From positions 3,720,001 through 3,784,000 of the forward strand of contig NZ_CP127295.1 in the NCBI RefSeq assembly GCF_030285665.1: DNA of 64,000 nt, given 5' to 3'. The translations under genes and the position numbers were made by a program. Positions 24,845 to 33,966 of the stretch are shown here, in pieces. The notes beneath the pieces are model-generated. The model was not told the origin of the DNA and did no database searches. It worked only from the letters and a program-made list of their open reading frames with translations. Origin of the DNA: Amycolatopsis mongoliensis (GTDB lineage Bacteria > Actinomycetota > Actinomycetes > Mycobacteriales > Pseudonocardiaceae). How positions within the stretch are numbered: the stretch's first letter is position 1; each line of letters starts with the position of its first letter.

Positions 24845-25319
24845 CGCGCCCCCGCCGGTCGTCTACCTCGTCTGCGCGCTGCTGATCACGGCGGAAACCG
24901 CGCTGCTGCCCGGAATCGTGCTCCCGACGTTGTCGGCGCTGCTGCTCATGGGGTTCCTCGCCGAGCGGGGTACGCTCCACCTCGGACTCGCTTTGCCGGT
25001 GGCCGTGCTCGCGGCCGTCGCCGGCGATCAGCTGGCGTACCTCGAAGGACGGCACTGGGGACCCCGGTTGCGCCGGACGCGGCTCGCCCGCCGCATCGGC
25101 CAGGACCGCTGGGACCAGGCCGAAGCGGCGGTCGCCCGCTACGGCGTCCCGGCGGTGATCGCCGGCCGCTGCCTGGCCGGCGTCCGGACGCTGGTGCCGC
25201 GGGTCGCGGGCTCGGCGGCGATGCCGTACCGCCGGTTCGCCGCGGGCAGCGTGTGCGCGGCCGTGCTGTGGGCGAGCGCGGAGCTGCTGGTGGGTCACCT
25301 GACGGCGCTGGTGCTCTGA
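24816..25319 (+). CDS. DedA-family membrane protein
   Basis: 167 residues with four or five hydrophobic segments. The DedA signatures are present in shortened form: GDQLAYLEGRHWGP (about 70) and FxGRxxxxxRTxxPxxAG, here IAGRCLAGVRTLVPRVAGSAAMPYRRF (about 112). DedA/VTT proteins move phospholipids or undecaprenyl phosphate across the membrane. The gene starts inside the methyltransferase gene (29-nt overlap) and its end overlaps the convergent XRE regulator by 25 nt. It is shorter than E. coli DedA (about 220 residues). Confidence 0.88.
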   Translation: MDSLLRPLLDAPPPVVYLVCALLITAETALLPGIVLPTLSALLLMGFLAERGTLHLGLALPVAVLAAVAGDQLAYLEGRHWGPRLRRTRLARRIGQDRWDQAEAAVARYGVPAVIAGRCLAGVRTLVPRVAGSAAMPYRRFAAGSVCAAVLWASAELLVGHLTALVL

Positions 25320-26068
25320 AGGCGTTCCGCGGTTTCCGCGTCCGCGGGCAGGAACGTCTCCAGCTTGAGCTCCGACACCGTGACGTCGGCGGCGGTCGCG
25401 AACGTCGTGATGGCCGTGATCAGCCGCAGCTCACCGACCGAAGTGGACAGTCGCACCGGCACGGCGAAGCCGAGGTGGTCCGCGCTCGGCGGCCGCTCCG
25501 GCGGCAGGTACCCGGTCAGCTCGGCGAGCTGCGCGGCCAGCCGCTCGTCCGGGGTGCGCGCGAGGTCGTTGCGGAGGCGTTCGAGGATGTGCCGGGCCCA
25601 GTCGTCGAGGTTGCGCACGCGCGGTGCCATCCCGCGCGGGTGCAGCGCGAGCCGCAGCGTGTCGACCGGTTCTTCGAGGAGCTCCGCCGCGACACCCTCG
25701 ATGAGCAGGGAAAACGCGTCGTTCTTCGCGACGAGCAGGCCGTAGCGGTCGACGACGATGGCGGGGTAGGGGCGGTGGCCGTCGAGCAGCCGCCGCAGCC
25801 CGTCGAGCACCGGCCGGATCGCCGGGTCGTCGAGCCGCGTCTCGGGGTACGACGGCGCGAAACCGGCGGCGTGCAGGAGGCCGTTGCGCTCGCGCAGGGG
25901 CAGTTCGAGCGACTCCGCGACGCGCAGCACCATGGCGCGGCCGGGGAGCGAGCGCCCGCTCTCCATGAAGCTCACGTGCCGCTGCGTCGTCCCGGCCCGC
26001 AACGCCAGGTCGAGCTGGCTGAGGTGCCGCCGCGTGCGCCAGTCCTTCAGCGCCGTTCCGAAGTTCAC
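25295..26068 (-). CDS. XRE-family regulator with MmyB-like ligand-binding domain
   Basis: GTG 26068 gives MNFGTALKDWRTRRHLSQLDLA, the start of an XRE helix-turn-helix (about residues 5-60). The rest (about 90-257) is the MmyB-like (MLTR) domain with DRYGLLVAKNDAFSLL, HPRGMAPRVRNLDDWA and LGFAVPVRLSTSVGELRLITAITTF. Such regulators typically repress a divergent oxidoreductase gene and bind a fatty-acid-like ligand. Here the divergent gene encodes an LLM oxidoreductase and the 75-nt gap contains an ATTCCCC palindrome. 257 residues. Confidence 0.92.
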   Translation of the reverse strand: MNFGTALKDWRTRRHLSQLDLALRAGTTQRHVSFMESGRSLPGRAMVLRVAESLELPLRERNGLLHAAGFAPSYPETRLDDPAIRPVLDGLRRLLDGHRPYPAIVVDRYGLLVAKNDAFSLLIEGVAAELLEEPVDTLRLALHPRGMAPRVRNLDDWARHILERLRNDLARTPDERLAAQLAELTGYLPPERPPSADHLGFAVPVRLSTSVGELRLITAITTFATAADVTVSELKLETFLPADAETAERLQSTSAVR

Positions 26069-26092
26069 GAGCCCATCATCTCCGGCCGCGCC

Positions 26093-26122
26093 ATTCCCCG
26101 TGGGGAATTGAGGGCATTCCCC
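26093..26122. promoter_or_regulatory. ATTCCCC operator array between the XRE regulator and LLM oxidoreductase
   Basis: A perfect palindrome, ATTCCCC-gt-GGGGAAT (26093-26108), is followed 7 nt later by a third half-site, ATTCCCC (26116-26122). The array lies 25 nt from the regulator start and 22 nt from the oxidoreductase start, a good position for the XRE protein to control both. Confidence 0.65.
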
Positions 26123-26143
26123 GCGTCGGCGAGGCTTCCCGGC

Positions 26144-27061
26144 ATGACGAACTACGGCCTGGTCGTGCCGACCTACCAGCCCATCCTCGACGCCGGGCGG
26201 ACCGCGCCCGAGCTGGTCGACGTCGCCGTCTCCGCCGAAGAGCTCGGTCTCGACTCGGTCTGGGTGGGGGACACCCTCGCGCGGGCCCCGCTGGACGCTT
26301 TCGCCGTGCTGGGTGCGTTCGCCGCCCGGACCTCGCGGGTGACGCTGGGGACGTCCGCGCTGCTCCCGGCGTTGCGGGACCCGGTTCTCTCGGCGAACCA
26401 GCTGCTTTCCCTCGATCTGCTCAGCGGCGGTCGGCTCACGGTGGCCGTCGGCGCGGGGTTCGCCGGGCGGAGCGAGCCGGAGTTCGCGTTCGTGGGCGTG
26501 CCGTGGGAACGCCGGCGGGCGCGGCTGGACGACATCGTGGGCCTGTGGCGGGCGGCGTGGAGCGGCGCTTCGTCGTTCCACGGGTCGGTGCTGCACTACG
26601 ACTCGCTGCCGTCCTTCCCCGCGCCGTCACGGCCGGGCGGGCCGCCGGTCTGGCTGGCGGCGTACACGCCGGGGGCGCTGGAGCGCGTCGGCCGGCTGTA
26701 CGACGGCTGGCTGCCCTACCCGCCGGACCCGGCGGACTACGTGTCGGGCCTCGCCCGCATCCGCGAGCTGTCGTCGCGCCCGGTGACGCCGGCGCTGTTC
26801 GCGACGGTCCTGGTGGAGGACGACTTCTCCCGGGGACGCGCGCTGCTGGAGGAGTACTGCCTGCGCAACTACGGCATGCCGGCCGACTTCGTGCAGGGCA
26901 TCCAGATGCAGGTGACGGGAAGCGCCGCCGAAGTGGCTTCGCGCCTACGCGAGTACGAAGGGGCGGAGCACGTGCTGCTGCGGATCGCGAGCACGGACCC
27001 GAAGGTGTTCGACGAGCAGCTGCCCCGGCTCGCGGAAGTCGCCGACCTGCTCCGCTCTTGA
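26144..27061 (+). CDS. LLM-class flavin/F420-dependent oxidoreductase
   Basis: 305 residues from ATG 26144. The TIM-barrel family marks are ELGLDSVWVGDTLARAPLDAF (about 39), VTLGTSALLPALRDPVLSANQ, and the LDLLSGGRLTVAVGAGFAG loop (about 95). It is divergent from an MmyB-like XRE regulator and has an ATTCCCC operator array upstream, so it is probably the regulator's target. Substrate unknown. A CCCCAATGTGGCG-family repeat follows its stop. Confidence 0.87.
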   Translation: MTNYGLVVPTYQPILDAGRTAPELVDVAVSAEELGLDSVWVGDTLARAPLDAFAVLGAFAARTSRVTLGTSALLPALRDPVLSANQLLSLDLLSGGRLTVAVGAGFAGRSEPEFAFVGVPWERRRARLDDIVGLWRAAWSGASSFHGSVLHYDSLPSFPAPSRPGGPPVWLAAYTPGALERVGRLYDGWLPYPPDPADYVSGLARIRELSSRPVTPALFATVLVEDDFSRGRALLEEYCLRNYGMPADFVQGIQMQVTGSAAEVASRLREYEGAEHVLLRIASTDPKVFDEQLPRLAEVADLLRS

Positions 27062-27074
27062 CGGGTTGCCAGCA

Positions 27075-27183
27075 CCCCAATGTGGCGTTGGGTGCGTGGG
27101 GCGCACCGAACGCCGCGTTGGGTGCGTGGGGCGCACCGAACGCCGCGTTGGGTGCGTGGGGCGCACCGAACGCCACATTGGGG
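27075..27183. repeat. CCCCAATGTGGCG-family repeat with three 30-bp tandem units
   Basis: Outer arms CCCCAATGTGGCG (27075-27087) and CGCCACATTGGGG (27171-27183) enclose three copies of a 30-bp unit starting at 27091, 27121 and 27151. Each contains a GGTGCGTggggCGCACC hairpin. It is the longest copy in the window and lies between the LLM gene and mfd. Confidence 0.85.
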
Positions 27184-27245
27184 CGTTCCGGGCCGCGACC
27201 AGCCGTGATCGGAAACCTGTCGGGGGTGGCACGTAGGCTGGGACC

Positions 27246-30200
27246 GTGACCGACGCTCCATTGTCCGGACTCCTCACCGCCATCCTTCCCGACCCGGCCC
27301 TGCGCGGCGTGGTCGAGCGCGCCGGGGCGCCGCTGCTCGAGCTCCAGGGCCCGATCGCCGCCCGGCAGCTCGTCGCCGCCGTCCTCGCCGCCGACGAGGG
27401 CGCGGCCAAGCCCGTCCTCGCCGTCACCGCCACCGGGCGCGAGGCCGACGAGCTGACCTCGTCGCTCAGCGCGCTGCTCGGCGGCGAAGCAGTGGCCGAC
27501 TTTCCTTCTTGGGAGACCCTTCCGCACGAGCGGCTCTCCCCGCGCGCCGACACCGTCGGCCGCCGCCTGGAGGTGCTGCACCGGCTGAAGACCGAGGACG
27601 ACACCCTGCGCGTCGTCGTCGCCACCGTCCGCAGCCTCATCCAGCCGATGGCGCCCGGCCTCGGCTCGCTCAAGCCGATCGACCTGGTCGTCGGCGAGGA
27701 AAAGCCGTTCGAGGAGCTGCTCGAACGGCTCGTCGAACTGGCCTACACCCGCGTCGACATGGTCGAGAAGCGCGGCGAGTTCGCCGTCCGCGGCGGCATC
27801 CTCGACCTCTTCGGGCCGACCGCGCAGCACCCCGTCCGCGTCGAGTTCTGGGGCGACGAGGTCAGCGAGATCCGCGCGTTCGCCGTCTCCGACCAGCGGT
27901 CGCTGCCCGGCGAGATCCCGCGGGTCTCCGCGCCGCCGTGCCGGGAGCTGCTGCTCACGCCGCCGGTCAAGGAGAAGGCCGCGGAGCTGGCGAAGACCTA
28001 CGAGGCCGACGCCCACTTGGCGGAGATGCTCACCAAGCTCGCCGGCGGCATCCCGGTCGAGGGCATGGAAGCGCTCATCCCGGTGCTCTGCGAAGACGAG
28101 CTGGAGCTGCTCACCGACGCGATGCCGGCCGGCACCCACGTCCTGCTCACCGACCCCGAGAAGATCCGCGCCCGGGCCGCCGACCTCGTCCGCACCGGCC
28201 AGGAGTTCCTCGAAGCGTCCTGGACGACGGCCGCGGCGGGCGGGCAGGCCCCGATCGACCTCGGCGCGTCCGCCTACCGCGGGCTCGACGAGATCGCGTC
28301 CCACGCGCAGGACACCAAGCGCTCCTGGTGGACGCTCACCCAGCTGACCAGCGAAGACCCGGACGTCTACCGCGTCTCGGTCGAGGCCGCGCCGTCCTAC
28401 CGCGGCGAGCTCGAGCGCGCGATGACGGACCTGCGCGCCCACACGGCGGCGGGCGGCACCGCGGTGCTCGTCGTCGCCGGCCAGGGCACCGCGGCGCGCG
28501 CCGTCGAGCAGCTCTCGGCCGCCGACGTCCCGGCGACCCAGGCCGGTGACGGCCTGAAGAGCACCCCGGCGCCCGGCATGGTCACGGTCACCTGCGGCGG
28601 CCTCGCCGAGGGCTTCGTCTCGCCGGAGCGCGCCCTGGTCGTGCTCACCGAGGCGGACCTGACCGGCCGCGGTTCCGGCGCCGGAACGTCCACAAAGGAC
28701 TTCAACACCAAGATGCCGTCCCGGCGGCGCAACGCGGTGGACCCGCTGGCGCTCAAGAACGGCGACTACGTCGTGCACGAGCAGCACGGCATCGGCCGGT
28801 TCGTCGAGATGGTGCAGCGCACGGTCGCCGGCGCCACCCGCGAGTACCTGCTGCTGGAGTACGGGTCGTCCAAGCGCGGCCACCCCGGTGACCGGCTGTT
28901 CGTGCCGACCGACCAGCTCGACGAGGTCTCCAAGTACGTCGGCGGTGAGCTGCCCACGCTGAACAAGCTCGGCGGCTCCGACTGGAAGAACACCAAGGCC
29001 AGGGCCAAGAAGGCGGTCAAGGAGATCGCCGCCGAGCTCGTGCAGCTGTACGCCGCGCGCCAGGCCGCGCCGGGGCACGCGTTCGGCCCGGACACGCCGT
29101 GGCAGAGCGAGCTCGAGGACGCCTTCCCGTTCACCGAAACCAACGACCAGCTCGCGGCGATCGACGAGGTCAAGGGGGACATGGAACGCGGCGTCCCGAT
29201 GGACCGCGTCATCTGCGGCGACGTCGGCTACGGCAAGACGGAGATCGCCGTCCGCGCCGCGTTCAAGGCGGTGCAGGACGGCAAGCAGGTCGCGGTGCTC
29301 GTCCCGACGACGCTGCTCGCCCAGCAGCACCTGAACACCTTCACCGAGCGCATGCGCTCGTTCCCGGTGAAGATCCGCGGCCTGTCGCGGTTCTCCGCCA
29401 AGAGCGAGACCGACGCGACCCTGGAACAGCTGGCCAGCGGCGAGATCGACATCGTGATCGGCACGCACCGCCTGCTGCAGACCGGCATCCGCTACAAGGA
29501 CCTCGGTCTCGTGATCGTCGACGAGGAGCAGCGGTTCGGCGTCGAGCACAAGGAGCACATCAAGTCGCTGCGCACGCACGTCGACGTGCTCACGATGTCC
29601 GCGACCCCGATCCCGCGGACGCTGGAGATGTCGCTGGCGGGCATCCGCGAGATGTCCACGATCCTGACCCCGCCCGAGGACCGGCACCCGATCCTGACGT
29701 ACGTCGGCTCGTACGACGACAAGCAGGTCGGCGCCGCGATCCGCCGTGAACTGCTGCGCGACGGCCAGGTGTTCTACGTCCACAACCGCGTCTCCTCGAT
29801 CGAGAAGGCCGCGCGGCACATCCGGGAGCTGGTGCCGGAGGCGCGCGTCGTCACCGCGCACGGGCAGATGAACGAGGACAAGCTCGAGAAGATCATCCAG
29901 GGCTTCTGGGAGAACGAATACGACGTCCTCGTGTGCACGACGATCGTCGAGACCGGCCTGGACATCTCGAACGCCAACACGTTGCTGGTCGAGCGCGGTG
30001 ACCTGCTGGGACTGGCGCAGCTGCACCAGCTGCGCGGCCGGGTCGGACGCGGGCGCGAGCGCGGGTACGCGTACTTCCTGTACCCGCCGGAGGCGCCGCT
30101 GACGGAGACCGCGCACGACCGCCTCGCGACGATCGCCCAGAACACCGAGCTCGGCGCGGGCATGGCGGTCGCGATGAAGGACCTCGAGATCCGCGGCGCG

Positions 30201-30815
30201 GGCAACATCCTGGGCGCGGAGCAGTCCGGGCACATCGCGGGCGTCGGGTTCGACCTGTACGTGCGGTTGGTCGGCGAAGCGGTCGACGCGTTCCGCAAGC
30301 ACGCGGGCGCGGAGCCGGCGGAGGACGAAGAGATGGCCGACGTCCGCGTCGACCTCCCGATCGACGCCCACATCCCGCACGACTACGTGCCGGGGGAGCG
30401 GCTGCGGCTGGAGGCGTACCGCAAGATCGCGGCGGCGCCGGACACCGAGGGCCTGGAAGCGGTCCGCGAAGAGCTGGTCGACCGCTACGGCCAGCCGCCG
30501 GCGGCGGTGAACCGGCTGCTGGCGGTGGCGCGGTTCCGGCACACGTGCCGCGAGGCAGGCGTGACGGAGGTGGCGGTCCAGGGCAACACGATCCGGTTCG
30601 CGCCGCTGCCGCTGGCCGATTCGCAGCTGGTCCGGTTGAAGCGGCTGTACCCGAAGGCGATGTTCAAGGCCGTGACGAACACGGTGTCGGTGCCCAAGCC
30701 GACCGAGGGGCCGGCCGGCGGCCGGATCGGTGCACCGACGCTGCGGGACGAAGAGCTGCTCGACTGGTGCACGAAACTGCTGACGCAGCTGACGAAGAAG
30801 CCGGCGGCGGTTTGA
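27246..30815 (+). CDS. mfd: Transcription-repair coupling factor
   Basis: 1189 residues, full length. Displaces RNA polymerase stalled at lesions and recruits UvrA. Order of parts: UvrB-like N-terminal module (to about 400), the RNA-polymerase interaction domain around [15 protein letters not shown] (about 505) and YLLLEYG, then the SF2 translocase. The translocase shows Walker [12 protein letters not shown] (about 660), DEEQRF (about 758), [15 protein letters not shown] (about 785), and the Q-rich [18 protein letters not shown] (about 927). The TRCF C-terminal domain follows. GTG 27246 lies 6 nt after TAGGCT (27234-27239), indicating a leaderless mRNA. Confidence 0.98.
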   Translation: MTDAPLSGLLTAILPDPALRGVVERAGAPLLELQGPIAARQLVAAVLAADEGAAKPVLAVTATGREADELTSSLSALLGGEAVADFPSWETLPHERLSPRADTVGRRLEVLHRLKTEDDTLRVVVATVRSLIQPMAPGLGSLKPIDLVVGEEKPFEELLERLVELAYTRVDMVEKRGEFAVRGGILDLFGPTAQHPVRVEFWGDEVSEIRAFAVSDQRSLPGEIPRVSAPPCRELLLTPPVKEKAAELAKTYEADAHLAEMLTKLAGGIPVEGMEALIPVLCEDELELLTDAMPAGTHVLLTDPEKIRARAADLVRTGQEFLEASWTTAAAGGQAPIDLGASAYRGLDEIASHAQDTKRSWWTLTQLTSEDPDVYRVSVEAAPSYRGELERAMTDLRAHTAAGGTAVLVVAGQGTAARAVEQLSAADVPATQAGDGLKSTPAPGMVTVTCGGLAEGFVSPERALVVLTEADLTGRGSGAGTSTKDFNTKMPSRRRNAVDPLALKNGDYVVHEQHGIGRFVEMVQRTVAGATREYLLLEYGSSKRGHPGDRLFVPTDQLDEVSKYVGGELPTLNKLGGSDWKNTKARAKKAVKEIAAELVQLYAARQAAPGHAFGPDTPWQSELEDAFPFTETNDQLAAIDEVKGDMERGVPMDRVICGDVGYGKTEIAVRAAFKAVQDGKQVAVLVPTTLLAQQHLNTFTERMRSFPVKIRGLSRFSAKSETDATLEQLASGEIDIVIGTHRLLQTGIRYKDLGLVIVDEEQRFGVEHKEHIKSLRTHVDVLTMSATPIPRTLEMSLAGIREMSTILTPPEDRHPILTYVGSYDDKQVGAAIRRELLRDGQVFYVHNRVSSIEKAARHIRELVPEARVVTAHGQMNEDKLEKIIQGFWENEYDVLVCTTIVETGLDISNANTLLVERGDLLGLAQLHQLRGRVGRGRERGYAYFLYPPEAPLTETAHDRLATIAQNTELGAGMAVAMKDLEIRGAGNILGAEQSGHIAGVGFDLYVRLVGEAVDAFRKHAGAEPAEDEEMADVRVDLPIDAHIPHDYVPGERLRLEAYRKIAAAPDTEGLEAVREELVDRYGQPPAAVNRLLAVARFRHTCREAGVTEVAVQGNTIRFAPLPLADSQLVRLKRLYPKAMFKAVTNTVSVPKPTEGPAGGRIGAPTLRDEELLDWCTKLLTQLTKKPAAV

Positions 30816-30826
30816 GGGCGCGCGGA

Positions 30827-30868
30827 AACCCGGCGCACTTCGAGGGAACTCATTGTGGCGCCCGGGTT
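30827..30868. terminator. Hairpin between convergent mfd and the next gene
   Basis: AACCCGGCGC (30827-30836) pairs with GCGCCCGGGTT (30858-30868) with a single bulged base and a 21-nt loop. It starts 12 nt after the mfd stop and ends 8 nt before the stop of the convergent gene. Confidence 0.5.
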
Positions 30869-30875
30869 GTCCCGG

Positions 30876-31283
30876 TCAGCCGACTTCGCTGAACGTCGGC
30901 GGCGACGGCTCCGCCAGCCCCATCTCGACCTGTTCCATCGGCACGGGCACCGCCCCGGCGTCCGTCATGGGCAACGGCCGGGGTTTCCGGGGCATCCGCG
31001 ACCCCGCACCCCCACCCCGCCCGGGGTACACGAGCAACCCCCGTGCCGGATCCGGTACCGCGTCCAACGCCGCCGTCACGACCGGCAACGCCCGGAACGC
31101 GTCGCGCCGTTCCTCCGACCCGAACTCGATTTCCAGGACGACGCCCCAGCGGTGTTCGTGCCACACCCACTGTTCGGCGCCGTTCGTCAGTGCTGCTTCG
31201 GTGAGTGCGTCACCGCGGGCGAGCCGCCACAAGGAAGCCGTGGACTCGCCATCGAAGACCTCGATGGTCAGCCAGTGGTCCAT
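30876..31283 (-). CDS. Conserved-looking hypothetical protein
   Basis: 135 residues, not assigned to a family. The first 90 residues look like a compact alpha/beta domain (DHWLTIEVFDGESTASLWRLA; AEQWVWHEHRWGVVLEIEF; RDAFRALPVVTAALDAVPD). Then a Gly/Arg/Pro-rich stretch leads to an acidic-hydrophobic tail. No signal peptide or membrane segment. Codon usage is that of its neighbours. It is convergent with mfd and divergent from the SurA-like gene, with 74 nt between the starts. Being short and alone on its strand, it could also be a lineage-specific protein. Confidence 0.65.
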   Translation of the reverse strand: MDHWLTIEVFDGESTASLWRLARGDALTEAALTNGAEQWVWHEHRWGVVLEIEFGSEERRDAFRALPVVTAALDAVPDPARGLLVYPGRGGGAGSRMPRKPRPLPMTDAGAVPVPMEQVEMGLAEPSPPTFSEVG

Positions 31284-31357
31284 GTCGTCGAGGTTACGCC
31301 CGGCGACACCGGACGGGTGTTGCGTTTCGGGTGCGATGGTGTGAGAGGGTATGCGCT

Positions 31358-32425
31358 GTGATGCGGATCATGGGGCGCCCTCGCGCGCTGGTCGCGGTCG
31401 TTGCCGGTGCGTTTCTGCTCGCCGGGTGCGGCTCGGGTCCCAGCCAGGTCGGCAGCGCCGCCGTCGTCGGCGACCGCTCGGTCTCCATCGACCAGGTGCA
31501 GAACCTCATCGACAAGGCCGTCCGCGAGCAGCCCTACGCGCGCAAGCTCGCCGCCGAGCACAAGCTCGACGTGCTCGGCCGGGCGGCCGTCAGCTCGCTC
31601 GTGCTGCACGAGCTGCTCGCCACGGCCGCGGAAAAGCAGGGCATCACGCCCAACTACGGGCAGATCGAGGCCCAGCTGGCCAAGGACCCCCTCAACGGCA
31701 CGGTGTCCGCCGACGCGACCGACGAGAACCAGGCGGTCAGCGAGCTCGTCACCCGCACCCGCGACCACCGCGAGGCGCTGACCGACACCTACCTCGCCCA
31801 GGCGCTGGCCGAGAAGGCCGTCCCCAACCTGTCGGTCACTTTCGACTACACGTCCATCGGCTCGATGCCGGACTCCACCACCGGCGCCACGCCCAAGGGG
31901 CCCGAGGCGAAGAAGGCGGCCTTCGACCTCGCCCGGCAGTTCGCCGCCGACCCGGCGGCCGCGACCAAGCGGATCGGCGCCGACGCCCAGTACGAGGCGT
32001 CGCTGCGGCAGCAGGCGGCCCAGCAGGGGCAGAACACCGACTCGATCCCGCCGCTCACCGGCGTCGGCGAGGCGGTGCCCGCGTCGCAGGCCGGCGTGCT
32101 CGCCGCCAGCCCGCTCTTCGGGTCCCCGGCCGGCACCGTCACGGTCTTCCCCTACCCGAACCGCGAGGGCACCTGGTTCGTCGCGGTGGTCCGCCAGCGG
32201 GTGGACGACAAGCCCGTGGCCACGGAGCAGGCGCCGACGCTCGACGACGCCTCCAAGACCGCGATCGGCATGCGGCAGCTGCAGCCGCTGTTCGACCAGC
32301 TCGACGTGCGGATCAACAAGCGGTACGGCGTGTGGGACGTGGTGGGCATGAGCGTCCTCCCGAACCAGGACGCCGCCCAGGGCCTCGTGCTGCCCCAGGG
32401 TGGTTCCGGTCGTACGCAGCAGTGA
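31358..32425 (+). CDS. SurA N-terminal domain lipoprotein (putative extracellular chaperone)
   Basis: 355 residues from GTG 31358; GAGGG (31345-31349) is 8 nt upstream, and ATG 31361 is a near-equivalent start. A lipoprotein signal (RPRALVAVVAGAFLLAGC) with lipobox LAGC is followed by a SurA/PrsA-like helical domain (VGDRSVSIDQVQNLIDKAV near 38). The C-terminal half includes an FPYPNREGTWFVAVV strand in the position of a parvulin-like domain, but a full rotamase core is not obvious. It probably folds exported proteins at the outer face of the membrane. Its stop overlaps the mazG start (GTGA), the usual actinobacterial arrangement. Confidence 0.85.
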   Translation: MMRIMGRPRALVAVVAGAFLLAGCGSGPSQVGSAAVVGDRSVSIDQVQNLIDKAVREQPYARKLAAEHKLDVLGRAAVSSLVLHELLATAAEKQGITPNYGQIEAQLAKDPLNGTVSADATDENQAVSELVTRTRDHREALTDTYLAQALAEKAVPNLSVTFDYTSIGSMPDSTTGATPKGPEAKKAAFDLARQFAADPAAATKRIGADAQYEASLRQQAAQQGQNTDSIPPLTGVGEAVPASQAGVLAASPLFGSPAGTVTVFPYPNREGTWFVAVVRQRVDDKPVATEQAPTLDDASKTAIGMRQLQPLFDQLDVRINKRYGVWDVVGMSVLPNQDAAQGLVLPQGGSGRTQQ

Positions 32426-33354
32426 GCACGGGTGTCGTCGTAGTCGTCCGCGGGGCGACGCTGCCCGCCGCGGCGCTGAAGCTCCTGCGTGACGCCACCG
32501 CGGTGTACGCGGCCACGGACGTCGACGCGAGCGTGTTCGGGGTCCCGGCCGTGACCGAGGCGCCTTCGCTGAAGGACGTCGTGCTGCTCGCCGGGGCCCG
32601 GGACGAGCCCGCGGCGTCGCTGCTCATCGCGACCGGCGCGGAGGTCATCGAGACGCCGGTGCCGCCGCTGGTCGAGGCCGCCGAGGTGATGGACCGGCTC
32701 CGCTCGCCGGGCGGCTGCCCGTGGGACGCGGCCCAGACGCACGAATCGCTGCGGCAATACCTGGTCGAAGAGACCTACGAGCTGCTCGACGCCATCGAGT
32801 CGGGCGACCGCGAGGCGCTGCGCGAGGAGCTCGGCGACGTCCTGCTCCAGGTGCTCTTCCACGCGCGGGTCGCGGCCGAGGACGCCGCCGACCCGTTCGG
32901 CATCGACGACGTCGCCGCCGCGCTGGTCGCGAAACTGGTCGGCCGGCACCCGCACGTGTTCGCCGGCGGCGACTCGGTGCACACAGTCGAGCACCAGAAC
33001 GTCAAGTGGGAAGAGCTGAAGCAGCAGGAGAAGCAGCGGAAGTCCATTGTGGACGGCGTGGCGCTCGGCCAGCCCGCGGTGGCGCTGGCCGGCAAGCTCG
33101 GGCAGCGTTCCGGGCGGGCGGGCATCCCGCTCGACCTCTTCCCGGCCGGCCCCGGTGCCGCCGCCCAGCTGTTCCGCATCGCCGCCACGGCGCGGCGCGC
33201 GGGCGTCGACGCCGAGGGCGAGCTCCGGGCGCTGGCGAAGCAGTTCGCGAACGACGTCCGGGCCGCCGAGCAGGCCGCGCGCGACGCCGGGCTGGAGCCG
33301 ACGACCCTGGAGGCCGACGGCTGGCGGAAGTTCTGGCCCTCGCGTCCGGTGTGA
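32422..33354 (+). CDS. mazG: Nucleoside triphosphate pyrophosphohydrolase MazG
   Basis: 310 residues. The MazG core begins at MDRLRSPGGCPWDAAQTHESLRQYL (about 92), with the metal-binding EExxE pattern in LVEETYELLDAIESGD and ELGDVLLQVLFHARVA. Then come the conserved RHPHVF (about 178) and KWEELKQQEK (about 196) motifs of the second half. The N-terminal ~85 residues are a variable actinobacterial extension (GVVVVVRGATLP). It hydrolyses NTPs to NMP and PPi, cleaning up damaged nucleotides and possibly lowering ppGpp. It is coupled by GTGA to the preceding lipoprotein gene. Confidence 0.94.
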   Translation: MSTGVVVVVRGATLPAAALKLLRDATAVYAATDVDASVFGVPAVTEAPSLKDVVLLAGARDEPAASLLIATGAEVIETPVPPLVEAAEVMDRLRSPGGCPWDAAQTHESLRQYLVEETYELLDAIESGDREALREELGDVLLQVLFHARVAAEDAADPFGIDDVAAALVAKLVGRHPHVFAGGDSVHTVEHQNVKWEELKQQEKQRKSIVDGVALGQPAVALAGKLGQRSGRAGIPLDLFPAGPGAAAQLFRIAATARRAGVDAEGELRALAKQFANDVRAAEQAARDAGLEPTTLEADGWRKFWPSRPV

Positions 33355-33374
33355 CGCAGCACACAATCGGGTGA

Positions 33375-33400
33375 GAACCGTTTCCGATCATCCGGCGTCT
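33375..33400 (+). promoter_or_regulatory. ECF-type autoregulatory promoter
   Basis: GAACC (33375-33379) and CGTCT (33396-33400) are 16 nt apart, the standard ECF sigma -35/-10 pair. Transcription would begin about 8-9 nt further on, right at GTG 33409, giving a leaderless message for the sigma gene itself. Confidence 0.7.
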
Positions 33401-33408
33401 TGCCTGGT

Positions 33409-33966
33409 GTGAGGAAGCTGCCACTGGAGGACGCCGACGAGGAGCACCTCGTCCGGCGCACCGCCAAGGGCGACCGTGCGGCGTTCGAGGAGCTCTACCG
33501 CCGCACGTCGCCCTGGCTCGCCGTGCGCCTGCGCCGCCGGTGCGCGGACGAGCAGGTCGTCGCCGAGGTCATGCAGGAGACGTACCTGGCCGTGTGGCGC
33601 GCGGCGGGCTCGTTCGCGGGGGCGGCGACCGGCGGCACCGCGGTCGGCTGGCTGTGGACGATCGCGGCGCGCCGGCTGGTCGACGCGTTCCGGCGCCGGG
33701 CGCACCACGCCGAGGTGCCGGCGGAAGTGGCTCTCGACGCCGCGCCCGTGCCGGCGGCGGAGGACGTGGCCCTGGCGGCGGCGATGGGGGACGAGGTCGG
33801 CGACGCGCTGCGCGACCTCGCCCCGGAGCTGCGGCAGGTGCTGCAGGCGATGGTGCTCGACGGGCTGACCGTCCGGGAGACCGCCGTCCTGCTCGGGCTG
33901 CCGGAAGGAACCGTCAAGACCCGCGCGCGGCGGGCGCGGTTCGCGATGCGGGAGGCACTGTCATGA
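33409..33966 (+). CDS. ECF RNA polymerase sigma factor
   Basis: 185 residues from GTG 33409, which sits at the predicted start point of the ECF promoter; TTG 33400 would add three residues but lies inside the -10 box. Region 2 runs through VRRTAKGDRAAFEELYRRT to VMQETYLAVWRAAG. Region 4 is ELRQVLQAMVLDGLTVRETAVLLGLPEGTVKTRARRA (positions about 140-176; shown as family landmarks). The gene overlaps the anti-sigma gene by 4 nt (ATGA). Together with the promoter it should form a self-activating loop released by an envelope signal. Confidence 0.92.
   Translation: MRKLPLEDADEEHLVRRTAKGDRAAFEELYRRTSPWLAVRLRRRCADEQVVAEVMQETYLAVWRAAGSFAGAATGGTAVGWLWTIAARRLVDAFRRRAHHAEVPAEVALDAAPVPAAEDVALAAAMGDEVGDALRDLAPELRQVLQAMVLDGLTVRETAVLLGLPEGTVKTRARRARFAMREALS

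Noticed and set aside
27075..27183. Three 30-bp direct repeats resembling a tiny CRISPR array
   Set aside because: There are no unique spacers or cas genes; the units are contiguous hairpin modules of an intergenic repeat family.
26436..30542. Very long open frame (over 1300 codons) on the minus strand opposite mfd
   Set aside because: It is the GC-rich shadow of mfd, with Arg/Leu/Asp-rich sequence and no domain; mfd is complete and full of motifs.
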